Shown: positions 17,656-24,727 of the stretch, one piece after another
Layout: each line of letters opens with the position of its first letter
Position numbering within the stretch: the stretch's first letter is position 1
Assembly: GCA_937915485.1 (NCBI GenBank)
Contig: CALGII010000125.1
Coordinates: 1 to 33,718, forward strand
Origin: an uncultured Ignavibacteriota bacterium
Lineage (GTDB): Bacteria; Bacteroidota; Ignavibacteria; Tepidaquicellales; Tepidaquicellaceae
Direction of reading: 5' to 3'
DNA length: 33,718 nt
Notes under the pieces: generated by a model
What the model saw: only the letters and a program-made list of their open reading frames with translations
Database searches by the model: none
Told to the model about the DNA's origin: nothing
Translations under genes and position numbers: made by a program

Positions 17656-19752
17656 TTATTTCAGCACAACCATTTTTCTTACAATGTTACGTCCGTTTGC
17701 TTCGAGTTTATAAAAATAAATTCCGGACGATAGGTTGCCGGCGTTAAATTCTACTGTATAAGTACCTGATGTTCTGTAATCGTTTACTAACTCCGCAGAT
17801 AGTCTTCCGAGTATATCATATACTTTAAGCGATACTCTTCCGGATGCAGGGAGTGAAAATGATATTTTTGTCGTCGGATTGAATGGATTCGGATAATTCT
17901 GGAATAACTCGTAATCGACTGGCATTGTTAGGTTATTCATTTTTCCGTTGGTTAATATGTTATTTGTCTTCAGTATCATTCCGCCCTGACCCATGATCCA
18001 TCCGGTATTTGTATCAATGAAACTCATCGTAGTGATGGCATTTGTATTCACGAACGGAACGTTTGTAAATGTAAATCCTCCGTCGGTTGACTTTTTCAAG
18101 ACACCGAAGACTCCGCCTATGAGAATCGTGTTCGCGTCAAAAAGATGCATCGTCTGAACCGTTGTGCCGGTTATGCCAAGTTGTGTCCAGTTAAGCCCGC
18201 CGTTCGTCGTACCGTATAGAAAGCTTCCTGCCGCGTATCCGGTATTGGCGTTAAAGAACTTGTATGACATCACATAAGTATTTGGAATGGAATCGGAAAG
18301 AAGAGACCAGTTCAAACCGCCGTTGGTTGTCTTCCTGAAACGCGTGCTCGAATTGACGTAAGCGGATATATATCCTGTAAGCGAATTTGTGAACTCCAGT
18401 TTCATCAGGGAATAATTGACTGAATCGATGTACGACCAGTTTGCGCCTCCGTTGGTCGTCCTGTATGTCTTGTAATTCGTAATAAGCACTCCCGTGCCCG
18501 CATTAATAAAATTCAAATCGGTAATCCAGGAATTGACTCCGGGATTCACCACGGTCCAGTTTACGCCTGCATTAGTTGTCTTTATATACATATCGTTCGA
18601 ACCGCTTGCAATTGCGTATCCTGTGTTCGCATCTGTAAACTGCAGCGCGCTTATGTTGTTTCCTGTAGCGGGAGTATAAATCTCGGTCCAGTTTGTGCCG
18701 CCGTTCGTTGTCTTGAGTATCGTTCCCGACGTCATAGAGGCGAATCCCGTGCTTGCATTTAGGAAACTGGAACTGAAAATATACGTGTTTGGTCCGTGCA
18801 CGAGATTAATCCACGTCGCACCGCCGTCGGTAGATTTCATGTTATTCCCGAAAATACCCGACAGGTATATCGTACCCGAAGAAAAATATTTTATGGCGTT
18901 CAACCTGTTGTAATTTCCGGGTGACGGATATTGCTGGCTCCAGTTCGTTCCCCCGTTAGTCGTCATCAAGAACTTCCCGCTTTCGCATACAGCGCCGCCG
19001 TTCACAGGATTTGTAAACGATATCGAGTAAATTGTATTTGAACCGGATGGACTTGTGTTAATCCAATTAAGACCTCCATTAGTCGTTTTCAGGATTGTAT
19101 TTGTTCCGCAGGCATACCCCGTAAGCGAATCAAGAAACTGAATGTCATAAATAGCGGTAGAACTTGAAGCGACGGATTGCGAAACCCAGTTAAGACCTCC
19201 GTTAGTCGACTTTTGAATCAGACCGCCGGAAGAACCGGCGTAAACCAGCGAGGGTGTGACGTATTCCACTGCGTAATTGGATTGAGACGCTCCGCCAACA
19301 CCTGTCCAGTTTAATCCGCCGTTAGTAGTATAGTATATCATCTGATAAGAAGAAACCGCTATACCGTTTGCCGGATTGATAAATTTGATGTCTTTCAATG
19401 CGAACGGAGTCCCTAGATTAACCGCGGACCAGTTATTCCCTCCGTTCGTTGTTTTTAGAATCACCTTCTCGTTATAACCGCAGGCCATGTATCCCGTCGA
19501 GGCATTCAAAAAAGTTATGGAGTTAATGTTGTAATTATATCCCGTTGAAATAACGCTGATGTTGATGCCGCCGTTGGTTGTTTTGTAAAGCGTTCCCATC
19601 TCACCCCCGATGTAACCCGTATTCTGGTCAAAAAAATACGACGCAAATAATTCGTTTGCCCCAGGCAATGGATTCTGCCAAACCCAGTTCTGAGCGGATA
19701 GATTGGATGAGAGAAATAAAAGCAGTACGAAAATAAAAGTTGTTGTCTTCAT
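17656..19752 (-). CDS. Secreted Ycf48/BNR-type beta-propeller protein with T9SS sorting domain
   Basis: This 698-residue protein has a signal peptide (MKTTTFIFVLLLFLSSNLSAQ). A long run of about 13 Asp-box-like repeats of the form (K)TTNGG-x-NW follows, spaced roughly 40-55 residues apart and each preceded by a phrase like F-x-(D/N)-x-x-TGY. This pattern matches Ycf48-like and sortilin-like propellers, and 13 repeats suggest two propellers. No catalytic residues are recognised, so binding or adhesion is more likely than catalysis. The last ~85 residues (from YELFQNYPNPFNPTTK) form a T9SS sorting domain ending RKMVVLK. It shares the bidirectional terminator with the RND operon and lies close to tRNA-Arg, which is divergently oriented. 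Confidence 0.88.
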   Translation of the reverse strand: MKTTTFIFVLLLFLSSNLSAQNWVWQNPLPGANELFASYFFDQNTGYIGGEMGTLYKTTNGGINISVISTGYNYNINSITFLNASTGYMACGYNEKVILKTTNGGNNWSAVNLGTPFALKDIKFINPANGIAVSSYQMIYYTTNGGLNWTGVGGASQSNYAVEYVTPSLVYAGSSGGLIQKSTNGGLNWVSQSVASSSTAIYDIQFLDSLTGYACGTNTILKTTNGGLNWINTSPSGSNTIYSISFTNPVNGGAVCESGKFLMTTNGGTNWSQQYPSPGNYNRLNAIKYFSSGTIYLSGIFGNNMKSTDGGATWINLVHGPNTYIFSSSFLNASTGFASMTSGTILKTTNGGTNWTEIYTPATGNNISALQFTDANTGYAIASGSNDMYIKTTNAGVNWTVVNPGVNSWITDLNFINAGTGVLITNYKTYRTTNGGANWSYIDSVNYSLMKLEFTNSLTGYISAYVNSSTRFRKTTNGGLNWSLLSDSIPNTYVMSYKFFNANTGYAAGSFLYGTTNGGLNWTQLGITGTTVQTMHLFDANTILIGGVFGVLKKSTDGGFTFTNVPFVNTNAITTMSFIDTNTGWIMGQGGMILKTNNILTNGKMNNLTMPVDYELFQNYPNPFNPTTKISFSLPASGRVSLKVYDILGRLSAELVNDYRTSGTYTVEFNAGNLSSGIYFYKLEANGRNIVRKMVVLK

Positions 19753-19872
19753 TTATTTATTGTTTTATTTAATAAACACATACCATAATATTAAGTTCAT
19801 TATATTTCCTTAAAATATTTGTGTTTACTGCCGGAGAGAATCCGTACAGGAATGAAGTGATACAAAAATTGG

Positions 19873-19903
19873 TTTGAATGTTTGGGCTCTCTTGGTTAAT
19901 TTG
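19873..19903 (+). promoter_or_regulatory. Putative Bacteroidota-type promoter of tRNA-Arg
   Basis: TTTG (19873-19876) and TTAATTTG (19896-19903) are separated by 19 nt. The Bacteroidota consensus is TTTG at -33 and TAnnTTTG at -7, so there is one mismatch. The implied start lies just before the tRNA 5' end at 19918. Confidence 0.4.
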
Positions 19904-19917
19904 CATCTCTTGAAAAT

Positions 19918-19991
19918 GCGCCCGTAGCTCAGTCGGATAGAGCAACAGCCTTCTAAGCTGTGGGTCAATGGTTCGAATCCATTCGGGCGTA
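19918..19991 (+). tRNA. tRNA-Arg (anticodon UCU)
   Basis: A full cloverleaf is visible: acceptor GCGCCCG pairs with CGGGCGT (last pair G-U), D-stem GCTC/GAGC, anticodon stem ACAGC/GCTGT with loop CTTCTAA (anticodon TCT at 19952-19954), and T-arm AATGG/CCATT around TTCGAAT. The discriminator base is A and CCA is not encoded. It closely resembles the bacterial argU type that decodes AGA and AGG. It is followed by a terminator hairpin and then by tandem copies of its own 3' half. Confidence 0.95.
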
Positions 19992-20001
19992 CTCTTTTTG
20001 A

Positions 20002-20032
20002 TTCCCAGTCTCCTGATTGGGAAGTTTTTTTT
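20002..20032 (+). terminator. Rho-independent terminator after tRNA-Arg
   Basis: TTCCCA and TGGGAA form a stem around a 10-nt loop and are followed by G and eight T residues. It begins 11 bp after the tRNA and is repeated almost exactly 106 bp further on. Confidence 0.8.
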
Positions 20033-20063
20033 GCGTATAAATATCCGGCTGACAACCAAAAAC

Positions 20064-20098
20064 CTGTGGGTCAATGGTTCGAATCCATTCGGGCGTAC
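20064..20098 (+). pseudogene. tRNA-Arg 3'-half copy 2 (tRNA remnant)
   Basis: Thirty-five bases starting CTGTGGGTC and ending GGGCGTAC match the tRNA-Arg gene from the 3' side of the anticodon stem to just past the discriminator base, exactly 106 bp downstream. The preceding bases (GCGTATAAATATCCGG, then ACAACCAAAAACC) weakly recall a decayed tRNA 5' half, shortened by about 9 nt. The 5' and 3' ends do not form an acceptor stem, so a working tRNA is unlikely. Confidence 0.8.
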
Positions 20099-20107
20099 TC
20101 TTTTTGC

Positions 20108-20138
20108 TTCCCAGTCTCCTGATTGGGAAGTTTTTTTT
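20108..20138 (+). terminator. Second copy of the tRNA-Arg terminator hairpin
   Basis: The same hairpin as after the true tRNA, with one more base pair possible (CTTCCCA/TGGGAAG), is followed by T8. It is part of the 106-bp tandem unit. Confidence 0.75.
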
Positions 20139-20169
20139 GCGTATCAATTTCCGGCTAACAACCAAAAAC

Positions 20170-20204
20170 CTGTGGGTCAATGGTTCGAATCCATTCGGGC
20201 GTAC
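20170..20204 (+). pseudogene. tRNA-Arg 3'-half copy 3 (tRNA remnant)
   Basis: This is a third exact copy of the tRNA 3' half, again 106 bp downstream. What follows is no longer the terminator hairpin but an unrelated T-rich segment (ACCCTTTGGTTTTTCTACC). A further decayed copy (ACTGTGTGTCAGACCTTCGA, 20271-20290) lies 102 bp beyond. Confidence 0.8.
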
Positions 20205-20309
20205 TTATCAACCCTTTGGTTTTTCTACCAAGAGATTTTTTATTTTCAGTTTCCGCCTGACAACCATAAAACTGTGTGTCAGACCTTCGAATCGTAATTA
20301 TTACAGATA

Positions 20310-20390
20310 ATTGCTATTTGCTAATCGCTATTTGCTAACCGCTGACTGCTCATTGTTAAATGTTAAATGCTAATTGCTAACTGCCAATCG
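20310..20390. repeat. TTGCTAAT-type low-complexity tract
   Basis: This is a run of imperfect short units (TTGCTAAT, CGCTATTTGCTAA, TTGTTAAATG, GCTAATTGCTAA). It resembles AATTAGT-type tracts found next to stop codons at 26.6 and 29.1 kb, here more diverged and in the reverse sense. Confidence 0.6.
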
Positions 20391-20445
20391 ATTTTTCTCT
20401 GTTTTTTTTTAATTCTATGTTATATATTAAATCAGGGTACAAATT

Positions 20446-20454
20446 GAAAAGGAG
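20446..20454 (+). promoter_or_regulatory. Ribosome binding site of the Fe-S nuclease-like gene
   Basis: GAAAAGGAG ends 6 nt before the ATG at 20461. This strong Shine-Dalgarno fixes the start. Confidence 0.75.
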
Positions 20455-20460
20455 TAAATT

Positions 20461-21147
20461 ATGGCTTTGGAATTTTTCTCAACGGCTTCTTTTCTCAGGG
20501 GAACACAATGCGATAAGTCTCTGTTTCTTCACGTAAATTATCCTGAACTAAGAGACAAAGATACCGAACCTAAATCTTCCGTCAAACAAAGAAGAGTGGC
20601 AGCGGCAAAACTTACCGGACATCTGTTCCCGGAAGGAGTATTTGCCGGTGTTGACATTACGGGCAGTTGCGAAGATTCATTCGAACTTACCAGGAAACAT
20701 ATGCAAAACAGCGTCAAAACGATTTACAACGCCTGTTTTGTTCACGAAAACCTTTTCTGCATCGTCGACGTCCTGAACAGGGAAAATGGTTACTGGAAAT
20801 CATACGGAGTATGGAATTCAGGCGAATCCGACGATACAATGATTCTTTCGGGAGCGCACCAGTATTTTGTTATCTCAAGATGCGGCGTGCGCGTTGACGA
20901 TTTCCTGACAGTTACTTACAATACCAAGGTAGATTCAGGAAACAAAATGCATATGGATTATAACATTCAATCCATTCGGGAAAGAATCGTTTTTCTGCAG
21001 GATAGAATCGAAGAAAAAATAAATCATCAGCACAAGATCCTGAAAAAAAGTATGATTCCCGACATCCTGACGGGAGAGCACTGCCGAATCCCGAAAAAAT
21101 GTGATTATTTCGAATATTGCAGATTTTCCGGCTCAATCAAAAAATGA
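20461..21147 (+). CDS. Cas4/DUF2779-like PD-(D/E)XK Fe-S protein with degenerate nuclease site
   Basis: This 228-residue soluble protein has the layout of the RecB-like nuclease half of DUF2779/TM0106-type proteins, relatives of Cas4: a first Cys near the N-terminus (Cys17 in RGTQCDKSLF), G-H-LFPEG, a T-x-x-L then TIYNACF segment, and VDVL (Asp103). A C-terminal triple Cys motif follows in HCRIPKKCDYFEYC (Cys208, Cys214, Cys220). Together with Cys17 these would bind a 4Fe-4S cluster. In the family the strand after VDVL reads W-x-x-Y-E-V-K-S-S and supplies the catalytic Glu and Lys. Here it reads WKSYGVWNSG, with Gly116 and Trp118 in those places, so nuclease activity is probably lost. The gene stands alone between the tRNA region and secD, with no CRISPR genes nearby. 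The family assignment is by eye. Confidence 0.75.
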   Translation: MALEFFSTASFLRGTQCDKSLFLHVNYPELRDKDTEPKSSVKQRRVAAAKLTGHLFPEGVFAGVDITGSCEDSFELTRKHMQNSVKTIYNACFVHENLFCIVDVLNRENGYWKSYGVWNSGESDDTMILSGAHQYFVISRCGVRVDDFLTVTYNTKVDSGNKMHMDYNIQSIRERIVFLQDRIEEKINHQHKILKKSMIPDILTGEHCRIPKKCDYFEYCRFSGSIKK

Positions 21148-21263
21148 AGCCTTTTCTGTTTTCATCCGTTTAGAATCTCTGAACGAAGCGAATGCATCAA
21201 CGACGATTACCGCTTGGCGTCTTCGCAAGTTCAATAGGAACAATACATTCACCTCATTCTACA

Positions 21264-21292
21264 TTGACTTTGCTTTTTAATAAAATTATTTT
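21264..21292 (+). promoter_or_regulatory. Possible sigma70-like promoter upstream of secD
   Basis: TTGACT and TATTTT are separated by 17 nt, 55 bp before the secD start. The -10 match is only moderate, and FCB-group promoters often differ, so this is tentative. Confidence 0.25.
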
Positions 21293-21335
21293 TCAGTTTG
21301 CACATTTTTGATTAATAATTAAGGAATTTTAAGCC

Positions 21336-21339
21336 GGAG
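21336..21339 (+). promoter_or_regulatory. Ribosome binding site supporting the TTG start of secD
   Basis: GGAG lies 7 nt before TTG at 21347. No in-frame ATG is available near the start of the hydrophobic N-terminus, so TTG is the likely initiator. Confidence 0.65.
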
Positions 21340-21346
21340 ATAAATT

Positions 21347-23374
21347 TTGAAGAAGAATCTTTTTAGAATCATTCTTACTGTTGTTTTCATCGCTGCAGCC
21401 ATTCTTTATCTGTATCCGACATATCAGGACCAGCAAATCAGCAAGGAATTGCACGGTTTGACGGGACAGGACAGTCTTGATTATGTTACTAAGAACGCGG
21501 ATAAGATAAGAAAATCAAGAGATGGAAGAATAAAACTCGGACTCGACCTGAAAGGCGGCGTTTACGTCGTGCTTGACGTTGATGTCGTAAAATTACTGCA
21601 GGATATTTCCAAGAAAAAGGATGATCCTACTCTCAATCAGATATTGAACGATTTAAGAAACGTTCCCGAAACATCTGACGAACCCATTCTCAACCTCTTG
21701 AAAGCAAGGTTAAAAGAGAAAGGTCTTACACTTAAATCTTTTTACGGTGAAATACGCGACGACGAAAACGACGTCGAGAAAAAACTTTCGACCGAAATCG
21801 ATAACGCTATCGACAGAGCCGTTGAAATCGTAAGAAACAGGGTTGACCAGTACGGCGTTGCCGAACCGCAGATTCAGAAAATCGGCGGTAAAAGGATTGT
21901 TGTGGAACTTCCAGGTGTCAGCAATCCCGACGAAGTACGGAAACTTCTGCAGGGTACCGCTTTGCTCCAGTTCCAGATGCTAAAGGACCCGGAAACCGCG
22001 GTTAAAGTAATGCAGAATATAAACAGTGTTCTCGTCGGAAAGGGCGTGACCGATTCAACGAAAACGACCGCCGAACTGAAGAAAGATTCTTTAAAGAAAA
22101 ACACGGAGTCTCTTACCTCTAAAGATACGTCTTTAAAAGAATCATCCGGCAAGAAAGATTTGAAAAAAGATACTACAAAAACTAAGAAAGACTCGGATAA
22201 GAAATCAACCGACACCACAAAGAAAAAAGATTCCGATAAAAAGAAAGATACTTTGAGCAATATTGATACAGGCTCAACAAGCGACACTTCCGCCGCTAAT
22301 CTTTCCGAAGAGGAATTCAAGCAGAAATTCCCGTTCTTCTACCTCGTCAGGCTTAACGAACAAAGCGGAACAGCCGACGGATACGTTAGGGAATCGGATA
22401 AGGAAAAAGTTGACCTGATATTAAAACGCGAAGATGTTAAAGCCGTTATTCCTACGGACGTGATGTTTGCATGGTCGCAAAGGTCGTTCGAAACAGGCGG
22501 AGAAAAGATTTACACGCTTTACTGCCTGAAGAAAGACGCGGAACTTACAGGCAAGGTCATCGAAGATGCGAAATCTAACATTGACCCCCAGAATAACACG
22601 CCTATCGTTACAATGTCGATGAGCACCGAAGGCTCCGCCGACTGGGCGAGAATCACGGGCGCGAACATTAACAAACGATGCGCAATCGTACTCGACGGTG
22701 TCGTTTATTCCGCTCCTGTCATCAGGTCTAAAATCACAGGCGGAAATTCGCAGATTGAAGGAATGGGAAGTATTCAGGAAGCAAAACTTCTTGAAATCGT
22801 ATTAAAAGCAGGCGCCCTGCCCGCTCCCCTCAAAATCGCGGAAGAAAGGTCAGTCGGTCCGTCGCTAGGTGAAGACTCAATCAATAAAGGGCTTACATCA
22901 TCTTTCGTGGCTCTCGTTCTTGTAGCCTTGTTCATGATAGTTTATTACAGAGTCGGCGGCGGAGTTGCCGACCTCGCTCTTATAATAAACGTTCTCTTCG
23001 TTATGGGTATAATGGCGTCGTTCAAGGCAACACTTACGCTTCCGGGTATCGCAGGTCTTGTTCTTACACTCGGTATGGCAGTTGACACCAACGTACTTAT
23101 TTTTGAGCGTATCCGCGAGGAAATGGGATCGGGAAAACCGCTGAGAACGGCGGTTGATATCGGCTACAAGAAAGCGTTTTCCGCTATCATCGACTCGCAC
23201 GTTACGAGCATTATCACGGGTATCATTCTGTACCAGTTCGGTTCAGGTCCGATTCAGGGATTCGCTCTTACACTCCTGTTCGGTATCGGCGCTAACCTGT
23301 TCACCGCTATCGTGATTACTCACTTTATTTTTGATATAATGCTCGAAAAAGGAAGACACATTAGCATTGGCTGA
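21347..23374 (+). CDS. secD: Protein translocase subunit SecD
   Basis: SecD, with SecF, uses the proton gradient to help pull proteins out through SecYEG. The 675 residues include an N-terminal helix (about 5-24), the first periplasmic landmark LGLDLKGGVYVVLDV, a periplasmic domain, and a block of five helices. That block contains GMAVDTNVLIFERIREE, with the conserved Asp and Arg of the family. An insertion of about 90 residues (about 232-322) made almost only of Lys, Asp, Ser and Thr sits within the periplasmic part and makes the protein longer than usual. The start is TTG with a GGAG 7 nt upstream. secF follows after 34 bp, and the STAS gene after it probably belongs to the same transcript. 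Confidence 0.96.
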   Translation: MKKNLFRIILTVVFIAAAILYLYPTYQDQQISKELHGLTGQDSLDYVTKNADKIRKSRDGRIKLGLDLKGGVYVVLDVDVVKLLQDISKKKDDPTLNQILNDLRNVPETSDEPILNLLKARLKEKGLTLKSFYGEIRDDENDVEKKLSTEIDNAIDRAVEIVRNRVDQYGVAEPQIQKIGGKRIVVELPGVSNPDEVRKLLQGTALLQFQMLKDPETAVKVMQNINSVLVGKGVTDSTKTTAELKKDSLKKNTESLTSKDTSLKESSGKKDLKKDTTKTKKDSDKKSTDTTKKKDSDKKKDTLSNIDTGSTSDTSAANLSEEEFKQKFPFFYLVRLNEQSGTADGYVRESDKEKVDLILKREDVKAVIPTDVMFAWSQRSFETGGEKIYTLYCLKKDAELTGKVIEDAKSNIDPQNNTPIVTMSMSTEGSADWARITGANINKRCAIVLDGVVYSAPVIRSKITGGNSQIEGMGSIQEAKLLEIVLKAGALPAPLKIAEERSVGPSLGEDSINKGLTSSFVALVLVALFMIVYYRVGGGVADLALIINVLFVMGIMASFKATLTLPGIAGLVLTLGMAVDTNVLIFERIREEMGSGKPLRTAVDIGYKKAFSAIIDSHVTSIITGIILYQFGSGPIQGFALTLLFGIGANLFTAIVITHFIFDIMLEKGRHISIG

Positions 23375-23408
23375 TAAATTAAATTGAAATTAAATTACTT
23401 AATATATA

Positions 23409-24359
23409 ATGAGACTTTTTAAGCAAACAAACATAGACTTCCTCGGAAAAAGGAAGATATTCTATCTCGTTTCAATAATATTCATTGTTGTCGGAATGAC
23501 CGTTCTATTCATAAAAGGTATCCCGCTCGGGATAGACTTTCTTGGAGGTACGGAAATTCAGGTTAAATTCGACAATCCTATAGAAGTCGGAGAACTTAGA
23601 AATTCAATGGATAAAGCGGGATTTGTCGGTATGGAAATCAAATCGATGGGTTCCGCAGCGGACTACCTTCTGAGGACTCCCCTTCAGGGCGAAGGACAGA
23701 CTGTTGCAGATAAAATTCAGGCTGGAATAAAGGATAACATGCCCGGCAAGAATTATCAGGTGCTTCAGGTCAACAAAGTCGGTCCGAAAATCGGAGCGGA
23801 ACTCAGGAAGAACGCCATTTACGCGGTCGTGTTTTCGCTGCTGGGTATTTTGATTTATCTTGCGCTCAGGTTTCAGTTCGTTTATGCTCTCGGAGCCGTT
23901 ATCGGCCTGTTTCACGACGTACTGATCACTATATCCGCGGTCGCGATTTTCGACGCGGTTTTTCCTATGCTTCAACTTGAGTTCAATCAGCAGATGCTCG
24001 CGGCGTTCCTGACTCTTATAGGTTTCTCCGTTAACGATACCGTCATCATTTTTGACAGAATACGTGAGAACATTAAACTGTTCAAGAATGAAGATATCGA
24101 GGACGTTATGAATAAATCGGTAAACGCGACTCTTAGCAGAACTATCATTACATCGGGTACGGTATTTCTTACGGTTCTCGTCCTGTTCCTTTTCGGCGGC
24201 GAGGTTCTTAGAGCGTTCGCGTTCACGTTCGCCGTTGGTGTTATTACCGGTACTTATTCTTCCGTATTCGTATCGAGTTCAATCGTAGTTGACTGGAGAC
24301 ACCACGTTCTCGGAGATAAGCATAAAGGAAAAATTGCAGTTAACACAACTAAATCATAA
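23409..24359 (+). CDS. secF: Protein translocase subunit SecF
   Basis: SecF is the partner of SecD in the inner membrane. The 316 residues show an N-terminal helix, GIDFLGGTEIQVKF in the periplasmic part, and a C-terminal five-helix block. The block contains FSVNDTVIIFDRIREN, the counterpart of the SecD proton-relay motif. The length is normal for a separate SecF. It lies 34 bp after secD, and a small STAS-domain gene begins 5 bp after its stop. Confidence 0.96.
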   Translation: MRLFKQTNIDFLGKRKIFYLVSIIFIVVGMTVLFIKGIPLGIDFLGGTEIQVKFDNPIEVGELRNSMDKAGFVGMEIKSMGSAADYLLRTPLQGEGQTVADKIQAGIKDNMPGKNYQVLQVNKVGPKIGAELRKNAIYAVVFSLLGILIYLALRFQFVYALGAVIGLFHDVLITISAVAIFDAVFPMLQLEFNQQMLAAFLTLIGFSVNDTVIIFDRIRENIKLFKNEDIEDVMNKSVNATLSRTIITSGTVFLTVLVLFLFGGEVLRAFAFTFAVGVITGTYSSVFVSSSIVVDWRHHVLGDKHKGKIAVNTTKS

Positions 24360-24364
24360 TCAAA

Positions 24365-24664
24365 ATGATTATCGAAGGCAAAGAATTTAAAATTGTCCCG
24401 CTGAATGACGATGACCTCGGTCTTACTAACATCAGCGCGACTAAGAAAAAAATAGAGGATGAACTCAACGCGGGATTCGTCAACATCGCGCTCGATCTCT
24501 CCGGACTCAACACGATTAACAGTTCAGGGCTCGGCATTCTAATCGGCATACTCAACAGGGTAAAAGCAAAACAAGGCGCTCTTAAGATGCTTAACGCGGA
24601 TGAGAGAATTCTTAATATATTCAGAATTACTAAACTTGACCTTATTTTTGACTTCAAAGTATGA
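24365..24664 (+). CDS. STAS-domain protein, anti-sigma factor antagonist type
   Basis: This 99-residue single-domain STAS protein has the central motif NTINSSGLGILIG, where Ser53/Ser54 match the phosphorylated serine region of SpoIIAA/RsbV-like antagonists. In such partner-switching systems a kinase phosphorylates this Ser and the unphosphorylated form binds the kinase or anti-sigma factor. No kinase, phosphatase or sigma gene is nearby, so the partner is unknown. The gene begins 5 bp after secF, indicating co-transcription with the Sec genes. A terminator-like hairpin follows, and then purA. Confidence 0.85.
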   Translation: MIIEGKEFKIVPLNDDDLGLTNISATKKKIEDELNAGFVNIALDLSGLNTINSSGLGILIGILNRVKAKQGALKMLNADERILNIFRITKLDLIFDFKV

Positions 24665-24683
24665 ATTTGTTTCGATAATACAT

Positions 24684-24714
24684 AAAGCCATCGGATTTTC
24701 TGATGGCTTTTTTT
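24684..24714 (+). terminator. Terminator-like hairpin between the STAS gene and purA
   Basis: A 9-bp stem AAAGCCATC/GATGGCTTT with a 9-nt loop is followed by T4 (T7 including the stem end). It stands only 13 bp before the purA start codon, so it lies within any transcript that begins upstream and enters purA. Confidence 0.8.
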
Positions 24715-24727
24715 ATTTACTTCAAGG

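Larger units (their letters stand above)
19992..20460. other. Intergenic region with tRNA-derived tandem units and AT-rich repeats
   Basis: This gap of about 470 bp holds two terminator hairpins, two exact copies and one decayed copy of the tRNA-Arg 3' half, and a low-complexity TTGCTAAT-type tract. The leader of the downstream gene with its Shine-Dalgarno completes it. Reading frames on both strands here are translations of tRNA repeats and are not genes. Confidence 0.75.

Noticed and set aside
19769..20310. Several reading frames on both strands around the tRNA region, with recurring phrases such as PEWIRTIDPQ and VRIHSGVLFL
   Set aside because: They are translations of tRNA-Arg and its tandem 3'-half copies, a known source of false protein predictions. 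No ribosome binding site or protein-like composition supports them.
21874..22320. 148-codon minus-strand frame inside secD
   Set aside because: It is the antisense of the low-complexity Lys/Asp/Ser insertion, and secD is intact across it.
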